The notes: a model not told the origin generated them from the sequence alone. A stretch of 27,270 bases of DNA from Leptotrichiaceae bacterium (GCA_030532815.1 JAUNKI010000003.1:1-27270), one strand, 5' to 3'; counted from the first letter of the stretch, positions 15,449-23,291 are shown. Made by a program: numbers and translations.

Positions 15449-16093
15449 ATGAAAAACTGTGTAATTTTTTTAAATGGAGAATATACATATTCACAAAGAT
15501 TTATAGACAGTCTTTTTGATGATGATACAGTTTGTATGTGTGCAGATGGTGGTGCAAATTTTGCACATAAATATAATAAAAAACCTTTATATATAGTCGG
15601 AGATCTGGATTCCGTAAACAGTGAAATTTTAAATTATTACAAAAAACAGGGAGTAAATATTTTAAAATACAGTCCTGAAAAAGACTATACCGATTTTGAA
15701 CTTATTCTTCAAAAGACGACAGAGATTGAAGAAGAGGGAAACTTTAAGTTTAATTCGATAAATGTACTTGGGGCTTTAGGAAAAAGGACGGATTTTACTC
15801 TTAACAATATTTTTCTTATGGAAAATTATAAAAATCTGACAATTCTGACAGAAAATGAAGAAATATTTTACAAAGAAAAATCATTTTCAATAAAAAATAA
15901 GAAAAATTGGGGATTTTCCATAATTCCTTTGGATACCGTCATAAAGGAACTCTCTCTTAAAGGATTTAAATACGAGCTTGATAGTGTAAATGTGGAAAGG
16001 AAGTCATCAAGACTTGTCAGTAATATTATTGAAAAAAATATGTGCAATGTAAATTTTACAGAAGGAAAAATGATAATTGTACTGAGAAAATAA
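15449..16093 (+). CDS. thiN: thiamine pyrophosphokinase
   Basis: This enzyme transfers pyrophosphate from ATP to thiamine, giving the cofactor thiamine diphosphate, in the cytosol. The 214-residue length fits the family. Signature motifs are present: C-A-D-G-G-A-N at 31-37 (nucleotide site), G-D-L-D-S at 51-55 (Mg2+ aspartates), and P-E-K-D-Y-T-D-F-E-L at 76-85. A later L-G-A-L-G-K-R-T-D-F-T-L-N-N block corresponds to the usual G-A-x-G-G-R-x-D-H. The C-terminal thiamine-binding half is more divergent. The ATG at 15449 follows GAAGGAG by about 12 bases. No TPP riboswitch is visible upstream; the leader is repeat copy B. The gene ends nine bases before the tRNA-Gln promoter. Confidence 0.92.
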   Translation: MKNCVIFLNGEYTYSQRFIDSLFDDDTVCMCADGGANFAHKYNKKPLYIVGDLDSVNSEILNYYKKQGVNILKYSPEKDYTDFELILQKTTEIEEEGNFKFNSINVLGALGKRTDFTLNNIFLMENYKNLTILTENEEIFYKEKSFSIKNKKNWGFSIIPLDTVIKELSLKGFKYELDSVNVERKSSRLVSNIIEKNMCNVNFTEGKMIIVLRK

Positions 16094-16101
16094 AAAAGGA
16101 C

Positions 16102-16130
16102 TTGACATTTAGAAAAAAATTATATATAAT
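16102..16130 (+). promoter_or_regulatory. promoter of tRNA-Gln
   Basis: A perfect TTGACA (16102-16107), a 17-base spacer and a perfect TATAAT (16125-16130). The mature tRNA starts 47 bases further on, so the precursor has a 5' leader of about 40 bases. Confidence 0.93.
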
Positions 16131-16177
16131 ATCACTTGTCTTGAGGATAATGAGAATTTTCTTTGAGAAGATCAGAT

Positions 16178-16252
16178 TGGGCTGTCGCCAAGCGGTAAGG
16201 CACTGGACTTTGACTCCAGCATGCAATGGTTCGAATCCATTCAGCCCAGCCA
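16178..16252 (+). tRNA. tRNA-Gln (anticodon TTG)
   Basis: The 75-base cloverleaf has acceptor TGGGCTG/CAGCCCA, discriminator G and encoded CCA. The D arm is GCC/GGC, the anticodon stem CTGGA/TCCAG has loop CTTTGAC (anticodon TTG), and the T arm is AATGG-TTCGAAT-CCATT. All stems pair fully. The acceptor starting T-G-G is typical of glutamine tRNA. Confidence 0.96.
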
Positions 16253-16279
16253 CTTTAAAATTAATAATGTAATATATAT

Positions 16280-16308
16280 CTGCCGTTAAATACGGCAGTT
16301 TTTGTTTT
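16280..16308 (+). terminator. intrinsic terminator of tRNA-Gln
   Basis: CTGCCGT (16280-16286) pairs with ACGGCAG (16292-16298) around a 5-base loop and is followed by TTTTTGTTTT. Confidence 0.92.
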
Positions 16309-16315
16309 CAATATA

Positions 16316-16354
16316 TTGTAATTTAATACGGGTTCTGCTATAATTTGCTATAAT
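16316..16354 (+). promoter_or_regulatory. promoter region with tandem extended -10 boxes before the acyltransferase gene
   Basis: TTGTAA (16316-16321), a 17-base spacer and TATAAT (16339-16344) preceded by TGC, i.e. an extended -10. A second TGC-TATAAT (16346-16354) lies exactly ten bases downstream, close to the AAAGGAG ribosome site. The first box is the more plausible; the second would give a leader of only a dozen or so bases. Confidence 0.65.
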
Positions 16355-16372
16355 CAAAGGAGTAGAAAACTG

Positions 16373-18103
16373 ATGGAAAAAAAGAAAAGAATAGTCGGAA
16401 TTGATATTTTAAGAGCAGTTGCCCTTATTATGATATGTCTGTATCACTGGTTTCCGTATAAGGGAATGTATATAGGAGTAGTTGTATTTTTCGTTATGAG
16501 CGGATATCTTCTTACAGAAACATTAATGTCGGAAGACTTTTCATGCTTTAACGTAATAAGAAAAAGAATGGGGAAAATTTATCCGAGCCTTCTGGCTGTA
16601 ACAACTGTTTCCACTATTCTGCTTTTTTTTATGAACGGAGGATTGGACGAAAAATACAGGAACAGCGTATTTTTTTCTGTAACGGGTTTGAGCAACATAT
16701 ATCAGGGAATGTCGGGGATATCCTATTTTGATACTTACAATGTGATCTTACCTTTAACTCATATATGGGCTCTGTCTTTTCAGATACAGATGTACATTCT
16801 GTTTCCTTTTCTTTTAAAAGGGCTGAAAAAACTGAAATTGAAAAATATTGAAATAAGTTCGGTGTTTTTTACTCTCAGTATTTTATCCGCTTTTTATATG
16901 GCTTATAAATACTATAAAGGAACGGAAATTTCTGTAATATATTACGGAACCGGCACGAGAGCCTTTTCATTTTTTATAGGAGCAGGAATGGCGGCGATTT
17001 ATGAAAAAAGAGTAATAAAAACCGAAAATGAAAAACTGAAAATACTGTCGGCAGGGTTAACGGGTCTTGTTTCTTTAATACTGTTTTCTTTAACGGTTGA
17101 TTATAAAAACAGCTTAAATTATTATGGATTACTTTATTTAACGAGTATTTTAACGGGATTTACCGTAATATTCTGTTCCAGATTAAAATTGAAAAAGTTA
17201 AAAATTCCTTTTTCGGAATTTACCAAGAGAATTCTTTCGACGCTGGGAAGACATGAATATCAGTATTATTTGTGGCAATATCCGTTAATGATATTTATGA
17301 GAGAATTTTTTAAATGGTCGAAAATAAGTTTTTTTTATCAGTTTGTACTGCAAATTTTTCTTTTAATAATAATTTCCGAAGTAAGTTACTATATTTTCGA
17401 GAAAAAAAAGAGAGGAAATTTAAGCTATGTAATGGCGGGAATTATAATATTATTTCTGTTTTTTTCACCTGAATATGTAAATAAAGATTTGGAGGAAATG
17501 AAGTCGGTACAGTCGGAAATACAAAAAGTGGAAAAAATTGAAACAGCCGAAAAAGACGTTTCGGAAAATAAGATTTCCGAAAATTCGGAAAAAAATAATG
17601 ACGAAGAAAATAAGAAATCAAAAGATACTGATGAAAGAAGGATACTGTTTATCGGAGATTCCGTTCTGGAAATGGCAAAACCTGTGTTGGAAAAGAAATA
17701 TCCGAATAGTGTAATAAGCGTAAAAGTGGGGAGACAGTTTTCCGAACTGCCGGAGTTGCTGAATGAATTTAAAAGTAAAGGTGACTTGAATAAAATAGTT
17801 GTAATTGCTCTCGGAACAAACGGAGCACTTTCTATGGAAGATATGGATAAAGTAATGGAAATATTAAATGACAGTGAAGTTTATCTTGTAAATTCAGTTG
17901 TTGCCCGTTCATGGGAAAAAAGAATTAACAGAATAATTGAAAATGCAGGGAAAACGTATAAAAATGTGAAAATTATAGATTGGTATTCCTACGCAAAAGG
18001 TAAAAAAGAATATTTCTATAAAGACGGTGTTCATCCGAAACCTGAAGCAGCTGAAAAATATGTTGAACTTATATATAAAAAGGTAAGTGAAAGTAAAAAA
18101 TAG
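16373..18103 (+). CDS. OatA-type membrane O-acetyltransferase: acyltransferase-3 domain fused to a C-terminal SGNH domain
   Basis: This 576-residue protein likely moves acetyl groups across the membrane and onto peptidoglycan or another surface polysaccharide. Residues 1 to about 365 form the multi-spanning acyltransferase-3 domain (about ten helices) with His25 in L-Y-H-W-F and the family stretch G-V-V-V-F-F-V-M-S-G-Y-L-L-T (35-48). A highly charged Lys/Glu/Ser linker (about 370-420) follows. An SGNH hydrolase-like domain then carries I-G-D-S with Ser430, a block II glycine (V-G-R-Q), G-T-N-G with Asn483, and D-G-V-H with Asp551 and His554, so the full catalytic set is present. The architecture matches OatA and OafA/YrhL relatives; the actual polymer acceptor is not determined. 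It has its own promoter and strong AAAGGAG. No terminator is obvious after the TAG stop. Confidence 0.9.
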   Translation: MEKKKRIVGIDILRAVALIMICLYHWFPYKGMYIGVVVFFVMSGYLLTETLMSEDFSCFNVIRKRMGKIYPSLLAVTTVSTILLFFMNGGLDEKYRNSVFFSVTGLSNIYQGMSGISYFDTYNVILPLTHIWALSFQIQMYILFPFLLKGLKKLKLKNIEISSVFFTLSILSAFYMAYKYYKGTEISVIYYGTGTRAFSFFIGAGMAAIYEKRVIKTENEKLKILSAGLTGLVSLILFSLTVDYKNSLNYYGLLYLTSILTGFTVIFCSRLKLKKLKIPFSEFTKRILSTLGRHEYQYYLWQYPLMIFMREFFKWSKISFFYQFVLQIFLLIIISEVSYYIFEKKKRGNLSYVMAGIIILFLFFSPEYVNKDLEEMKSVQSEIQKVEKIETAEKDVSENKISENSEKNNDEENKKSKDTDERRILFIGDSVLEMAKPVLEKKYPNSVISVKVGRQFSELPELLNEFKSKGDLNKIVVIALGTNGALSMEDMDKVMEILNDSEVYLVNSVVARSWEKRINRIIENAGKTYKNVKIIDWYSYAKGKKEYFYKDGVHPKPEAAEKYVELIYKKVSESKK

Positions 18104-18202
18104 TGCTAGAAAAAGGATTCAACTAAAAATATATGAAATAGCTTTAAATAAAAGTATAATGAGATTGTGATGATAGTGAAGTATATACTTAAATTATAAT
18201 AA

Positions 18203-18426
18203 AAATCCGACATTCAAATTATTTCAACAAAAAAAATACGAAAATGAACGTAAAGAAAAATCACTGTCTGAGCGGAGCGAGTTTGTAATTTTTTAGTGAA
18301 TGAAGTGTTTTTGAGCTAGAAATAATCTGAGTCGGAAGTTTTTTGGTTCAGCCTTTTTTACAAAAAAGGGTTGAACTAAGTCGGTAGTCGGAGTGTGATG
18401 GGGCAATGAGCCCTCGCGGAAAAGAA
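18203..18426 (-). repeat. dispersed intergenic repeat, copy E (reverse orientation) carrying an inserted palindrome
   Basis: From CCGACATTCAAA (about 18207) a hairpin follows: AAAAATCAC (18256-18264) with GTAATTTTT (18285-18293), one mismatch and a 20-base loop matching copy A at 17 of 20 positions. TTTTTGAGCTAG follows. A 43-base palindromic insert (18336-18378) lies between two AGTCGG copies. The GC-rich module follows at 18380-18426 (GAGTGTGATGGGG, CAATGAGCCCTC). This fills most of the 563-base gap between the acyltransferase and the FMN reductase; the remainder is AT-rich with the promoter at 18485. Confidence 0.8.
18346..18376. repeat. near-perfect palindrome inside repeat copy E
   Basis: GTTCAGCCTTTTTT pairs with AAAAAAGGGTTGAAC through about 14 pairs (two G:T) and a 3-base loop. 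The left arm region TTGGTTCAGCC plus the T/A tract (18343-18367) matches the reverse complement of about 27193-27217 at 23 of 25 bases, so it is a repeat in its own right. A T run precedes its 3' arm only inside the stem, so terminator function is doubtful. Confidence 0.65.
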
Positions 18427-18484
18427 TAAAGTTTGGTGAATAGTAATTAGCTTTTACTTAAGAAAATAAAATTAAAAAAACACA

Positions 18485-18513
18485 TCGACATTATTGTCGA
18501 TTAGTGATAAAAT
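18485..18513 (+). promoter_or_regulatory. promoter with operator-like dyad before the FMN reductase gene
   Basis: TCGACA (18485-18490, 5 of 6 to consensus), a 17-base spacer and TAAAAT (18508-18513). The -35 box is the left arm of a perfect inverted repeat, TCGACA-TTAT-TGTCGA (18485-18500), well placed for repressor binding. The predicted leader of about 145 bases before the ATG is AT-rich with no recognised riboswitch. Confidence 0.5.
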
Positions 18514-18666
18514 AACTGTAGGGAAATCTGTTAATATAAGTTAAAATCTTTTATCTGTTTAATATATAAAATCAGTTTAAGAAATTTTATTGAATATTAG
18601 TAGCTGAATAATAAAGAATATTATTCAAAAATTAAATAAATTAATTAAGAATGAGGAGGAATTTTT

Positions 18667-19224
18667 ATGGATAAGAAAAATCTTTTATTTATTATAGGTT
18701 CACTAAGAGAAAAATCTTTTAATTCAACAGTGGCAAAATATGTTGAAAAAATAGTTGAGGATAGAGCTGATGTAGAATTTCTGGAATATTCAAAACTTCC
18801 TTATATGAATCAGGATATGGAATTTCCCACGCCTGAGGAAGTTGCAAAAGTGCGTGAAAAAGTAAGTTCTGCTGACGGGATATGGATATTTACCCCTGAA
18901 TATAATTATAATATACCCGGAGTATTGAAAAATTTACTGGACTGGTTGTCCCGTCCGTTAAAGCCTTTTGCTTTTCAGGAGCCTACTGCAATATCAGGTA
19001 AATTTGTAACAATCAGCGGAGCAGCTGGGAAATCTGCAGCAGCAGGGGCAAGAGAAAGTTTGGCTAAATTACTGGGATTTATAAGAGCTGAAGTCATAGA
19101 TGAAATCGGAACGGGAATTTCGGTTCCTGCAGAGGCATTTCAGACAAATGAACTTGAATTATCTGAAGAAAATAAAGAAGCTTTGAAAAAACAGGCTGAA
19201 AAGTTTTTAAATTTTTTAAAATAG
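18667..19224 (+). CDS. NAD(P)H-dependent FMN reductase family flavoprotein (quinone/azo/chromate reductase type)
   Basis: This 185-residue flavodoxin-like reductase transfers electrons from NAD(P)H through bound FMN to quinones, azo compounds, metals or flavin. The FMN phosphate loop is G-S-L-R-E-K-S-F-N-S (11-20). The second signature, T-P-E-Y-N-Y-N-I-P-G-V-L-K-N-L-L-D-W-L (76-94), is diagnostic for the family. V-T-I-S-G-A-A-G-K-S-A-A in the third block is also typical. Length is normal and no membrane segment is seen. GAGGAG precedes the ATG. The physiological acceptor cannot be read from sequence. The dyad overlapping its putative -35 box suggests a dedicated repressor, perhaps for redox or electrophile stress, but no regulator is adjacent. 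pgi follows after 49 bases. Confidence 0.92.
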   Translation: MDKKNLLFIIGSLREKSFNSTVAKYVEKIVEDRADVEFLEYSKLPYMNQDMEFPTPEEVAKVREKVSSADGIWIFTPEYNYNIPGVLKNLLDWLSRPLKPFAFQEPTAISGKFVTISGAAGKSAAAGARESLAKLLGFIRAEVIDEIGTGISVPAEAFQTNELELSEENKEALKKQAEKFLNFLK

Positions 19225-19273
19225 TATATAATAAAGGGGTTAAAGGAAAATATATAGAAATGGAGTAATAACA

Positions 19274-20629
19274 ATGAAATTGAACTTTAGTTACAAATTT
19301 GCAAAGAAATTTTTTAATGAAGAAGAGCTTAATCAGATAAAGCCTTATGTTGAATTGGCAAATGAAGTACTGATGAAAGGAACAGGAGCCGGAAATGATT
19401 TTCTGGGCTGGGTTTCATTACCTCAAAATTATGACAGGGAAGAATTTGAAAAAATTAAAAAAGCTGCAGAAAAAATAAAAAATGATTCGGAAGTTTTAAT
19501 AGTAATCGGAATAGGCGGATCATATTTAGGAGCAAAAGCTGCAATCGAGTTTCTGTCCCACAGCTTTTATAATAACCTGCCTAAGGAAAAAAGAAAGACA
19601 CCTGAAATTTATTTTGCAGGAACGAATATGAGCAGCACGTATATGAACCATCTTATAGAACTGGTAGGGGACAGAGATTTTTCCGTAAATGTCATTTCAA
19701 AATCGGGAACAACAACTGAACCGGCAATAGCATTCAGAGTGTTTAAGAAAATCCTTGAAGAAAAGTACGGAAAAGAAGAAGCAGGAAAAAGGATTTATGC
19801 TACTACGGATAAATTTAGAGGAGCATTGAAAACTCTTGCAGACAGTGAAAAATATGAAACATTTGCGGTACCCGATAATGTAGGAGGAAGATTTTCGGTA
19901 CTGACGGCAGTAGGTCTGCTTCCTATAGCAGCAGCAGGAATAAACATAGATGAGCTTATGTCGGGAGCGGCTGATGCCATGAAAGACTATGAGGCGGGTT
20001 CTATGGAAGAAAATCAGACATTGCAGTATGCGGCTGTAAGAAATATTTTACATAGAAAAGGAAAAGATGTGGAAATCCTCGTAAACTACGAACCTAAACT
20101 GCATTATTTTTCTGAATGGTGGAAACAGCTGTTCGGAGAATCCGAAGGAAAAGACGGAAAAGGACTGTATCCGTCATCGGTGGACTTTTCTGCGGATCTT
20201 CATTCTTTAGGTCAATATATTCAGGAAGGGAAAAGGATAATGTTTGAAACGGTTATTTCCGTGGGCAGACCTGAAACCGACTATATAATAGAAAGCGATG
20301 AGGAAAATCTTGACGGTCTGAATTTTATAGCAGGAAAAACATTGGATTATGTAAATAAAAAGGCTACTGACGGAGTCATTCTTGCACATATTGACGGAGG
20401 AGTTCCCAATCTGACAGTAAATATACCTGAAATGACACCTTATCATTTAGGATATGCATTTTACTTTTTTGAAAAGGCATGCGGAGTAAGCGGATATCTG
20501 GCAGGAGTAAATCCTTTTGACCAGCCGGGAGTAGAAGCTTATAAAAAGAATATGTTTGCATTGCTCGGAAAACCGGGATATGAGGAAGAAGGGAAAAAGC
20601 TTGAAGAAAAACTGAAAGAAATGAAATAA
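19274..20629 (+). CDS. pgi: glucose-6-phosphate isomerase
   Basis: This enzyme interconverts glucose 6-phosphate and fructose 6-phosphate in glycolysis. The 451 residues fit the short bacterial type. Signatures: [12 protein letters not shown] (79-90), S-K-S-G-T-T-T-E-P (142-150, sugar phosphate loop), [14 protein letters not shown] (204-217), F-G-E-S-E-G-K (287-293, with the catalytic glutamate) and His310. GGAGTAATAACA places the ribosome site before the ATG. A perfect TATAAT at 19227-19232, right after the reductase stop, may give pgi its own promoter, though the -35 (TTTTTA) is weak. A strong terminator follows. It feeds on glucose phosphates such as those released by the amylase-type enzyme further on, but there is no operon link. 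Confidence 0.97.
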   Translation: MKLNFSYKFAKKFFNEEELNQIKPYVELANEVLMKGTGAGNDFLGWVSLPQNYDREEFEKIKKAAEKIKNDSEVLIVIGIGGSYLGAKAAIEFLSHSFYNNLPKEKRKTPEIYFAGTNMSSTYMNHLIELVGDRDFSVNVISKSGTTTEPAIAFRVFKKILEEKYGKEEAGKRIYATTDKFRGALKTLADSEKYETFAVPDNVGGRFSVLTAVGLLPIAAAGINIDELMSGAADAMKDYEAGSMEENQTLQYAAVRNILHRKGKDVEILVNYEPKLHYFSEWWKQLFGESEGKDGKGLYPSSVDFSADLHSLGQYIQEGKRIMFETVISVGRPETDYIIESDEENLDGLNFIAGKTLDYVNKKATDGVILAHIDGGVPNLTVNIPEMTPYHLGYAFYFFEKACGVSGYLAGVNPFDQPGVEAYKKNMFALLGKPGYEEEGKKLEEKLKEMK

Positions 20630-20643
20630 ATAATTTGAAAAAT

Positions 20644-20698
20644 AAAAAGCTGTTTTAATTATGACGGAAATAGACACCATTGTTAAAACGGCTTTTTT
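20644..20698. terminator. bidirectional terminator after pgi
   Basis: AAAAAGCTGTTTTAA (20644-20658) pairs with TTAAAACGGCTTTTT (from 20683) over 15 pairs with one wobble, around a 24-base loop, followed by T residues. A runs on the other side allow use from the minus strand by the convergent membrane-protein gene. Confidence 0.85.
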
Positions 20699-21080
20699 AT
20701 TTATGTAAAATTCGGATTAATCTTTCATCGGAGAAAAAACCGGAACATAAAATCATAACAAGATACAGTTTACTGATATTTGACATATATCTGTTTATTT
20801 CTTTTTTTGTCATTTGATATAATTTAATCATACAGATAAAATATGCTATAATTAGTATGATTAAAACTGTTATTGTAATTATGCTCGTTGTAATTATTTT
20901 ATTTATGAATTTCTCAGTAAATCCTCTTTCCAAAATTGAAAAAATTATCGACAAATCTATATTGAAATACAGCTTGAAAATTACTCTTTTTATTAAATTA
21001 AAACTGATAAAATTAATAAATAATACAGTAGAAAAAATTAAGCTGTATTTATAAGTTTTATTTTTTAATATCTGCTCCAT
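20697..21080 (-). CDS. small hypothetical membrane protein
   Basis: I do not recognise this 127-residue protein. It has hydrophobic segments at about 12-30, 58-86 and 104-116, separated by Lys/Arg-rich stretches, including F-I-N-K near 57-60 and Q-M-T-K-K-E-I-N-R-Y near 89-98, so two or three membrane helices are likely. The support for a real gene is the ribosome site: on the minus strand AAGGAG sits six bases before the ATG. In addition, the frame stops exactly at the bidirectional terminator shared with pgi. Base composition is even more AT-rich than the neighbours. An overlapping plus-strand frame (20857-21054) is also hydrophobic but lacks a ribosome site. Function is unknown. Confidence 0.6.
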   Translation of the reverse strand: MEQILKNKTYKYSLIFSTVLFINFISFNLIKRVIFKLYFNIDLSIIFSILERGFTEKFINKIITTSIITITVLIILIIAYFICMIKLYQMTKKEINRYMSNISKLYLVMILCSGFFSDERLIRILHK

Positions 21081-21540
21081 TGTATTCTCCTTAATTAAAA
21101 GTGTTTATTTATTATCTTCTGTTAAATATTTTAAAATATATTTTTCAAAGTTTTTTTGCTTTATTTATACTTAAATTCCGATTACAGCAATAAAATTAAC
21201 ATTGCCGTAATTGTAACGGAAACTGAATTAATATTTTAATTTTATTAAAATTATCAGTATCATGTACATTTAGTATAATCATATGATTTAGTCGGTTCCC
21301 GAATTTATATTTAATACAATTTGTCCTGATACTTAAAATTGTATGATTTTTATTTTATACGGAAATTTTTTATATAAAGCCGTTTACGTAATTATATCAG
21401 ATTTCAGTGAGGTTTGTTGTACTCGGTTTATATTTATAACACGGCTGCTAAAAAAATATTTTATAAAAATTATATATTATTCCAAGTGTAATTTTTTTAC
21501 TTTTCATTTAATATTACAATAATTAGTCTGTAAAAGAATA
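21081..21540. other. gene-poor AT-rich spacer with several hairpins
   Basis: I find no convincing gene between the small membrane protein and the repeat copy at 21.54 kb. Stem-loops present: ATTACAGCAAT (21181-21191) with ATTGCCGTAAT (21201-21211), one mismatch; and a perfect 9-pair stem ATACAATTT (21314-21322) with AAATTGTAT (21336-21344), followed by a T-rich run. It may be decayed coding or repeat sequence. Confidence 0.45.
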
Positions 21541-21722
21541 GTTCAGTTTAAAGTTTACCGTTGTTCAAAAATGTCCATTTACCGTAAAAATAAAAGAGAT
21601 ATTTTTACGGTATTTATTTATGTGTTTTTTATGCTGTAAAATTTGAATACTGAAGAGAAAATCAAAATATTATAGAATAGTTATTATAGTTAAACTGTAA
21701 TATACAGTAAAAGTATAAAACA
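21541..21722 (+). repeat. dispersed intergenic repeat, copy C upstream of the aminopeptidase gene
   Basis: TCAAAAATGTCC (21565-21576) is followed by a perfect 12-pair hairpin, ACCGTAAAAATA (21581-21592) with TATTTTTACGGT (21600-21611), loop of 7. The 24-base tract 21625-21648 is identical to copy B. Similarity to copy B continues weakly to about 21722 (TATAGAA...GTAA). The GC-rich module is absent. Confidence 0.8.
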
Positions 21723-21779
21723 GGAATAAAGGGAAAAATTCCGGTATTCAAAATTTTATGAAAAAATATTTGAGAATAT

Positions 21780-21805
21780 TTGAATTTTATTGTAAAATAT
21801 ATAAT
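21780..21805 (+). promoter_or_regulatory. possible promoter of the aminopeptidase gene
   Basis: A perfect TATAAT (21800-21805) lies about 60 bases before the ATG. The best -35 candidate, TTGAAT (21780-21785), is only 14 bases upstream, shorter than usual, so the call is tentative. Confidence 0.35.
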
Positions 21806-21868
21806 CCGAAATGAATAATATTAAAATATAAGAATAGATATTAACAGAAGAAAGGTTGTGATAGATTT

Positions 21869-23242
21869 ATGACAAGGGAAAATTTATGGAAAAGCTACAG
21901 TGAAAAGGAAAAAAAAGAGATTTTTAAATTTGCGGAGGAGTATAAAAGTTATCTTAATTCGGCAAAGACAGAAAGAGAATTTGTAACAGTGACGGAAAAA
22001 GAACTCATAAAAAACGGATTTACAGATATTAATAAGAAAAAAACATTGAAAAAAGGGGACAAAGTTTACTATAACAACAGAGACAAAAATATTGTGGCGG
22101 TAATAATAGGAAAAGATATAAAAAGCGGTATTAATATGATAGTGTCTCATATAGACTCCCCCAGACTTGATTTAAAGCCCAATCCTATAAAGGAAGATGA
22201 AGAATTTGCCCTTTTGAATACTCATTATTATGGAGGAGTAAAAAAATATCAATGGGCTGCCACTCCTCTTGCACTACACGGTGTGGTATACCTGAAAAAT
22301 AATAAAAAAGTGACACTTTCAATAGGAGAAGATGAAAATGACCCTGTTTTTAGTGTTCCTGATCTGCTCCCGCATCTTGCACATAAAGTACAGGGAGAAA
22401 GAAAAGCGGGAGAAGTCATTCAGGGAGAGGAACTCAAACTTTTATTCGGAAATATTCCGTTAAATGATAAAAATGTAAAACATCAGACAAAACAGTTTGT
22501 ACTGGATAAGCTGAAAAAAGATTACGGTATAGAAGAAGACGATTTTTTTGCTGCAGAGCTGGAAATAGTTCCTGCAGGAAAACTGAGAGATGTAGGTATC
22601 GACAGAAGTATGATAGGAGGGTACGGTCAGGATGACAGAATATGTGCCTATACTTCTCTGAGGGCCCTTTATGAAGTGAAAAATAATGATAAGACTGTAA
22701 TGGCATTTCTGACAGATAAGGAGGAAATCGGAAGTGAAGGCTCCACCAGTCTGAAGGCGACACTGCCTGAGCTTATTATAGGGAAAATGCTTCTTATGAC
22801 TGAAAAAAACTATAATGATCAGATTTTAAGGGAGACATTATGGAATTCCAAAGCTCTGTCATCAGATGTGACGGCAGCAATGAACCCTTTATTTAAATCT
22901 GTGCATGATGCGGATAATACTGCAAGACTGTCCTATGGGCTTGCTTTTGCAAAATATACAGGAAGCAGGGGAAAAGTTTCGGCAAATGATGCCGATGCGG
23001 AATATTTACAGGAAATAAGACAGATATTTGATAAAAATAAAATAAAATATCAGTCAGGAGGATTTGGGAAAGTTGATGAAGGAGGAGGAGGAACAGTGGC
23101 AAAATATTTGGCACACTACGGGATAAAAACTGTAGATGCAGGACCTGCACTGCTGTCAATGCATTCATTGTTTGAAATATCTTCCAAAGCCGATTTATAT
23201 GAAACATACAGAGCTTATAAAGTATTTTTTGAGCTGAAATAA
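21869..23242 (+). CDS. M18-family metallo-aminopeptidase
   Basis: This zinc aminopeptidase removes N-terminal residues from peptides, often acidic ones, in the cytosol. The 457 residues match bacterial M18 enzymes. Metal and active-site motifs: S-H-I-D-S-P-R-L-D-L-K (93-103, His94), T-H-Y-Y-G-G-V-K-K-Y-Q-W (118-129), G-Y-G-Q-D-D-R (Asp255/Asp256), D-K-E-E-I-G-S-E-G (283-291, catalytic and bridging glutamates), H-D-A-D-N-T-A, and the final zinc ligand His432 in S-M-H-S-L-F-E-I-S-S. Aspartyl versus broader specificity cannot be told from sequence. The ribosome site AGAAAGG lies about 13 bases upstream, a rather long spacing. A hairpin (GAGTATC 23250-23256 with GATACTC 23275-23281, no T run) separates it from the next gene. 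Confidence 0.93.
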   Translation: MTRENLWKSYSEKEKKEIFKFAEEYKSYLNSAKTEREFVTVTEKELIKNGFTDINKKKTLKKGDKVYYNNRDKNIVAVIIGKDIKSGINMIVSHIDSPRLDLKPNPIKEDEEFALLNTHYYGGVKKYQWAATPLALHGVVYLKNNKKVTLSIGEDENDPVFSVPDLLPHLAHKVQGERKAGEVIQGEELKLLFGNIPLNDKNVKHQTKQFVLDKLKKDYGIEEDDFFAAELEIVPAGKLRDVGIDRSMIGGYGQDDRICAYTSLRALYEVKNNDKTVMAFLTDKEEIGSEGSTSLKATLPELIIGKMLLMTEKNYNDQILRETLWNSKALSSDVTAAMNPLFKSVHDADNTARLSYGLAFAKYTGSRGKVSANDADAEYLQEIRQIFDKNKIKYQSGGFGKVDEGGGGTVAKYLAHYGIKTVDAGPALLSMHSLFEISSKADLYETYRAYKVFFELK

Positions 23243-23249
23243 GAAATGG

Positions 23250-23281
23250 GAGTATCGGGGTTTTTTCAATGACTGATACTC
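23250..23281 (+). other. stem-loop between the aminopeptidase and glycosidase genes
   Basis: GAGTATC (23250-23256) pairs with GATACTC (23275-23281) around an 18-base loop that contains TTTTTT. No T run follows the stem, so termination is unlikely. It lies ten bases before the ribosome site of the glycosidase gene and could influence its stability or translation. Confidence 0.35.
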
Positions 23282-23291
23282 GGTGAGAAAC

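Noticed and set aside
16042..16272. Plus-strand and minus-strand frames across tRNA-Gln
   Set aside because: Both are created by the tRNA and its flanks, lack ribosome sites and overlap thiN or its terminator region.
20857..21054. Plus-strand hydrophobic 65-codon frame opposite the small membrane protein
   Set aside because: No ribosome site precedes its ATG, and the TATAAT just before it would place the transcript start at or beyond the ATG. The opposite strand has a proper ribosome site and terminator.
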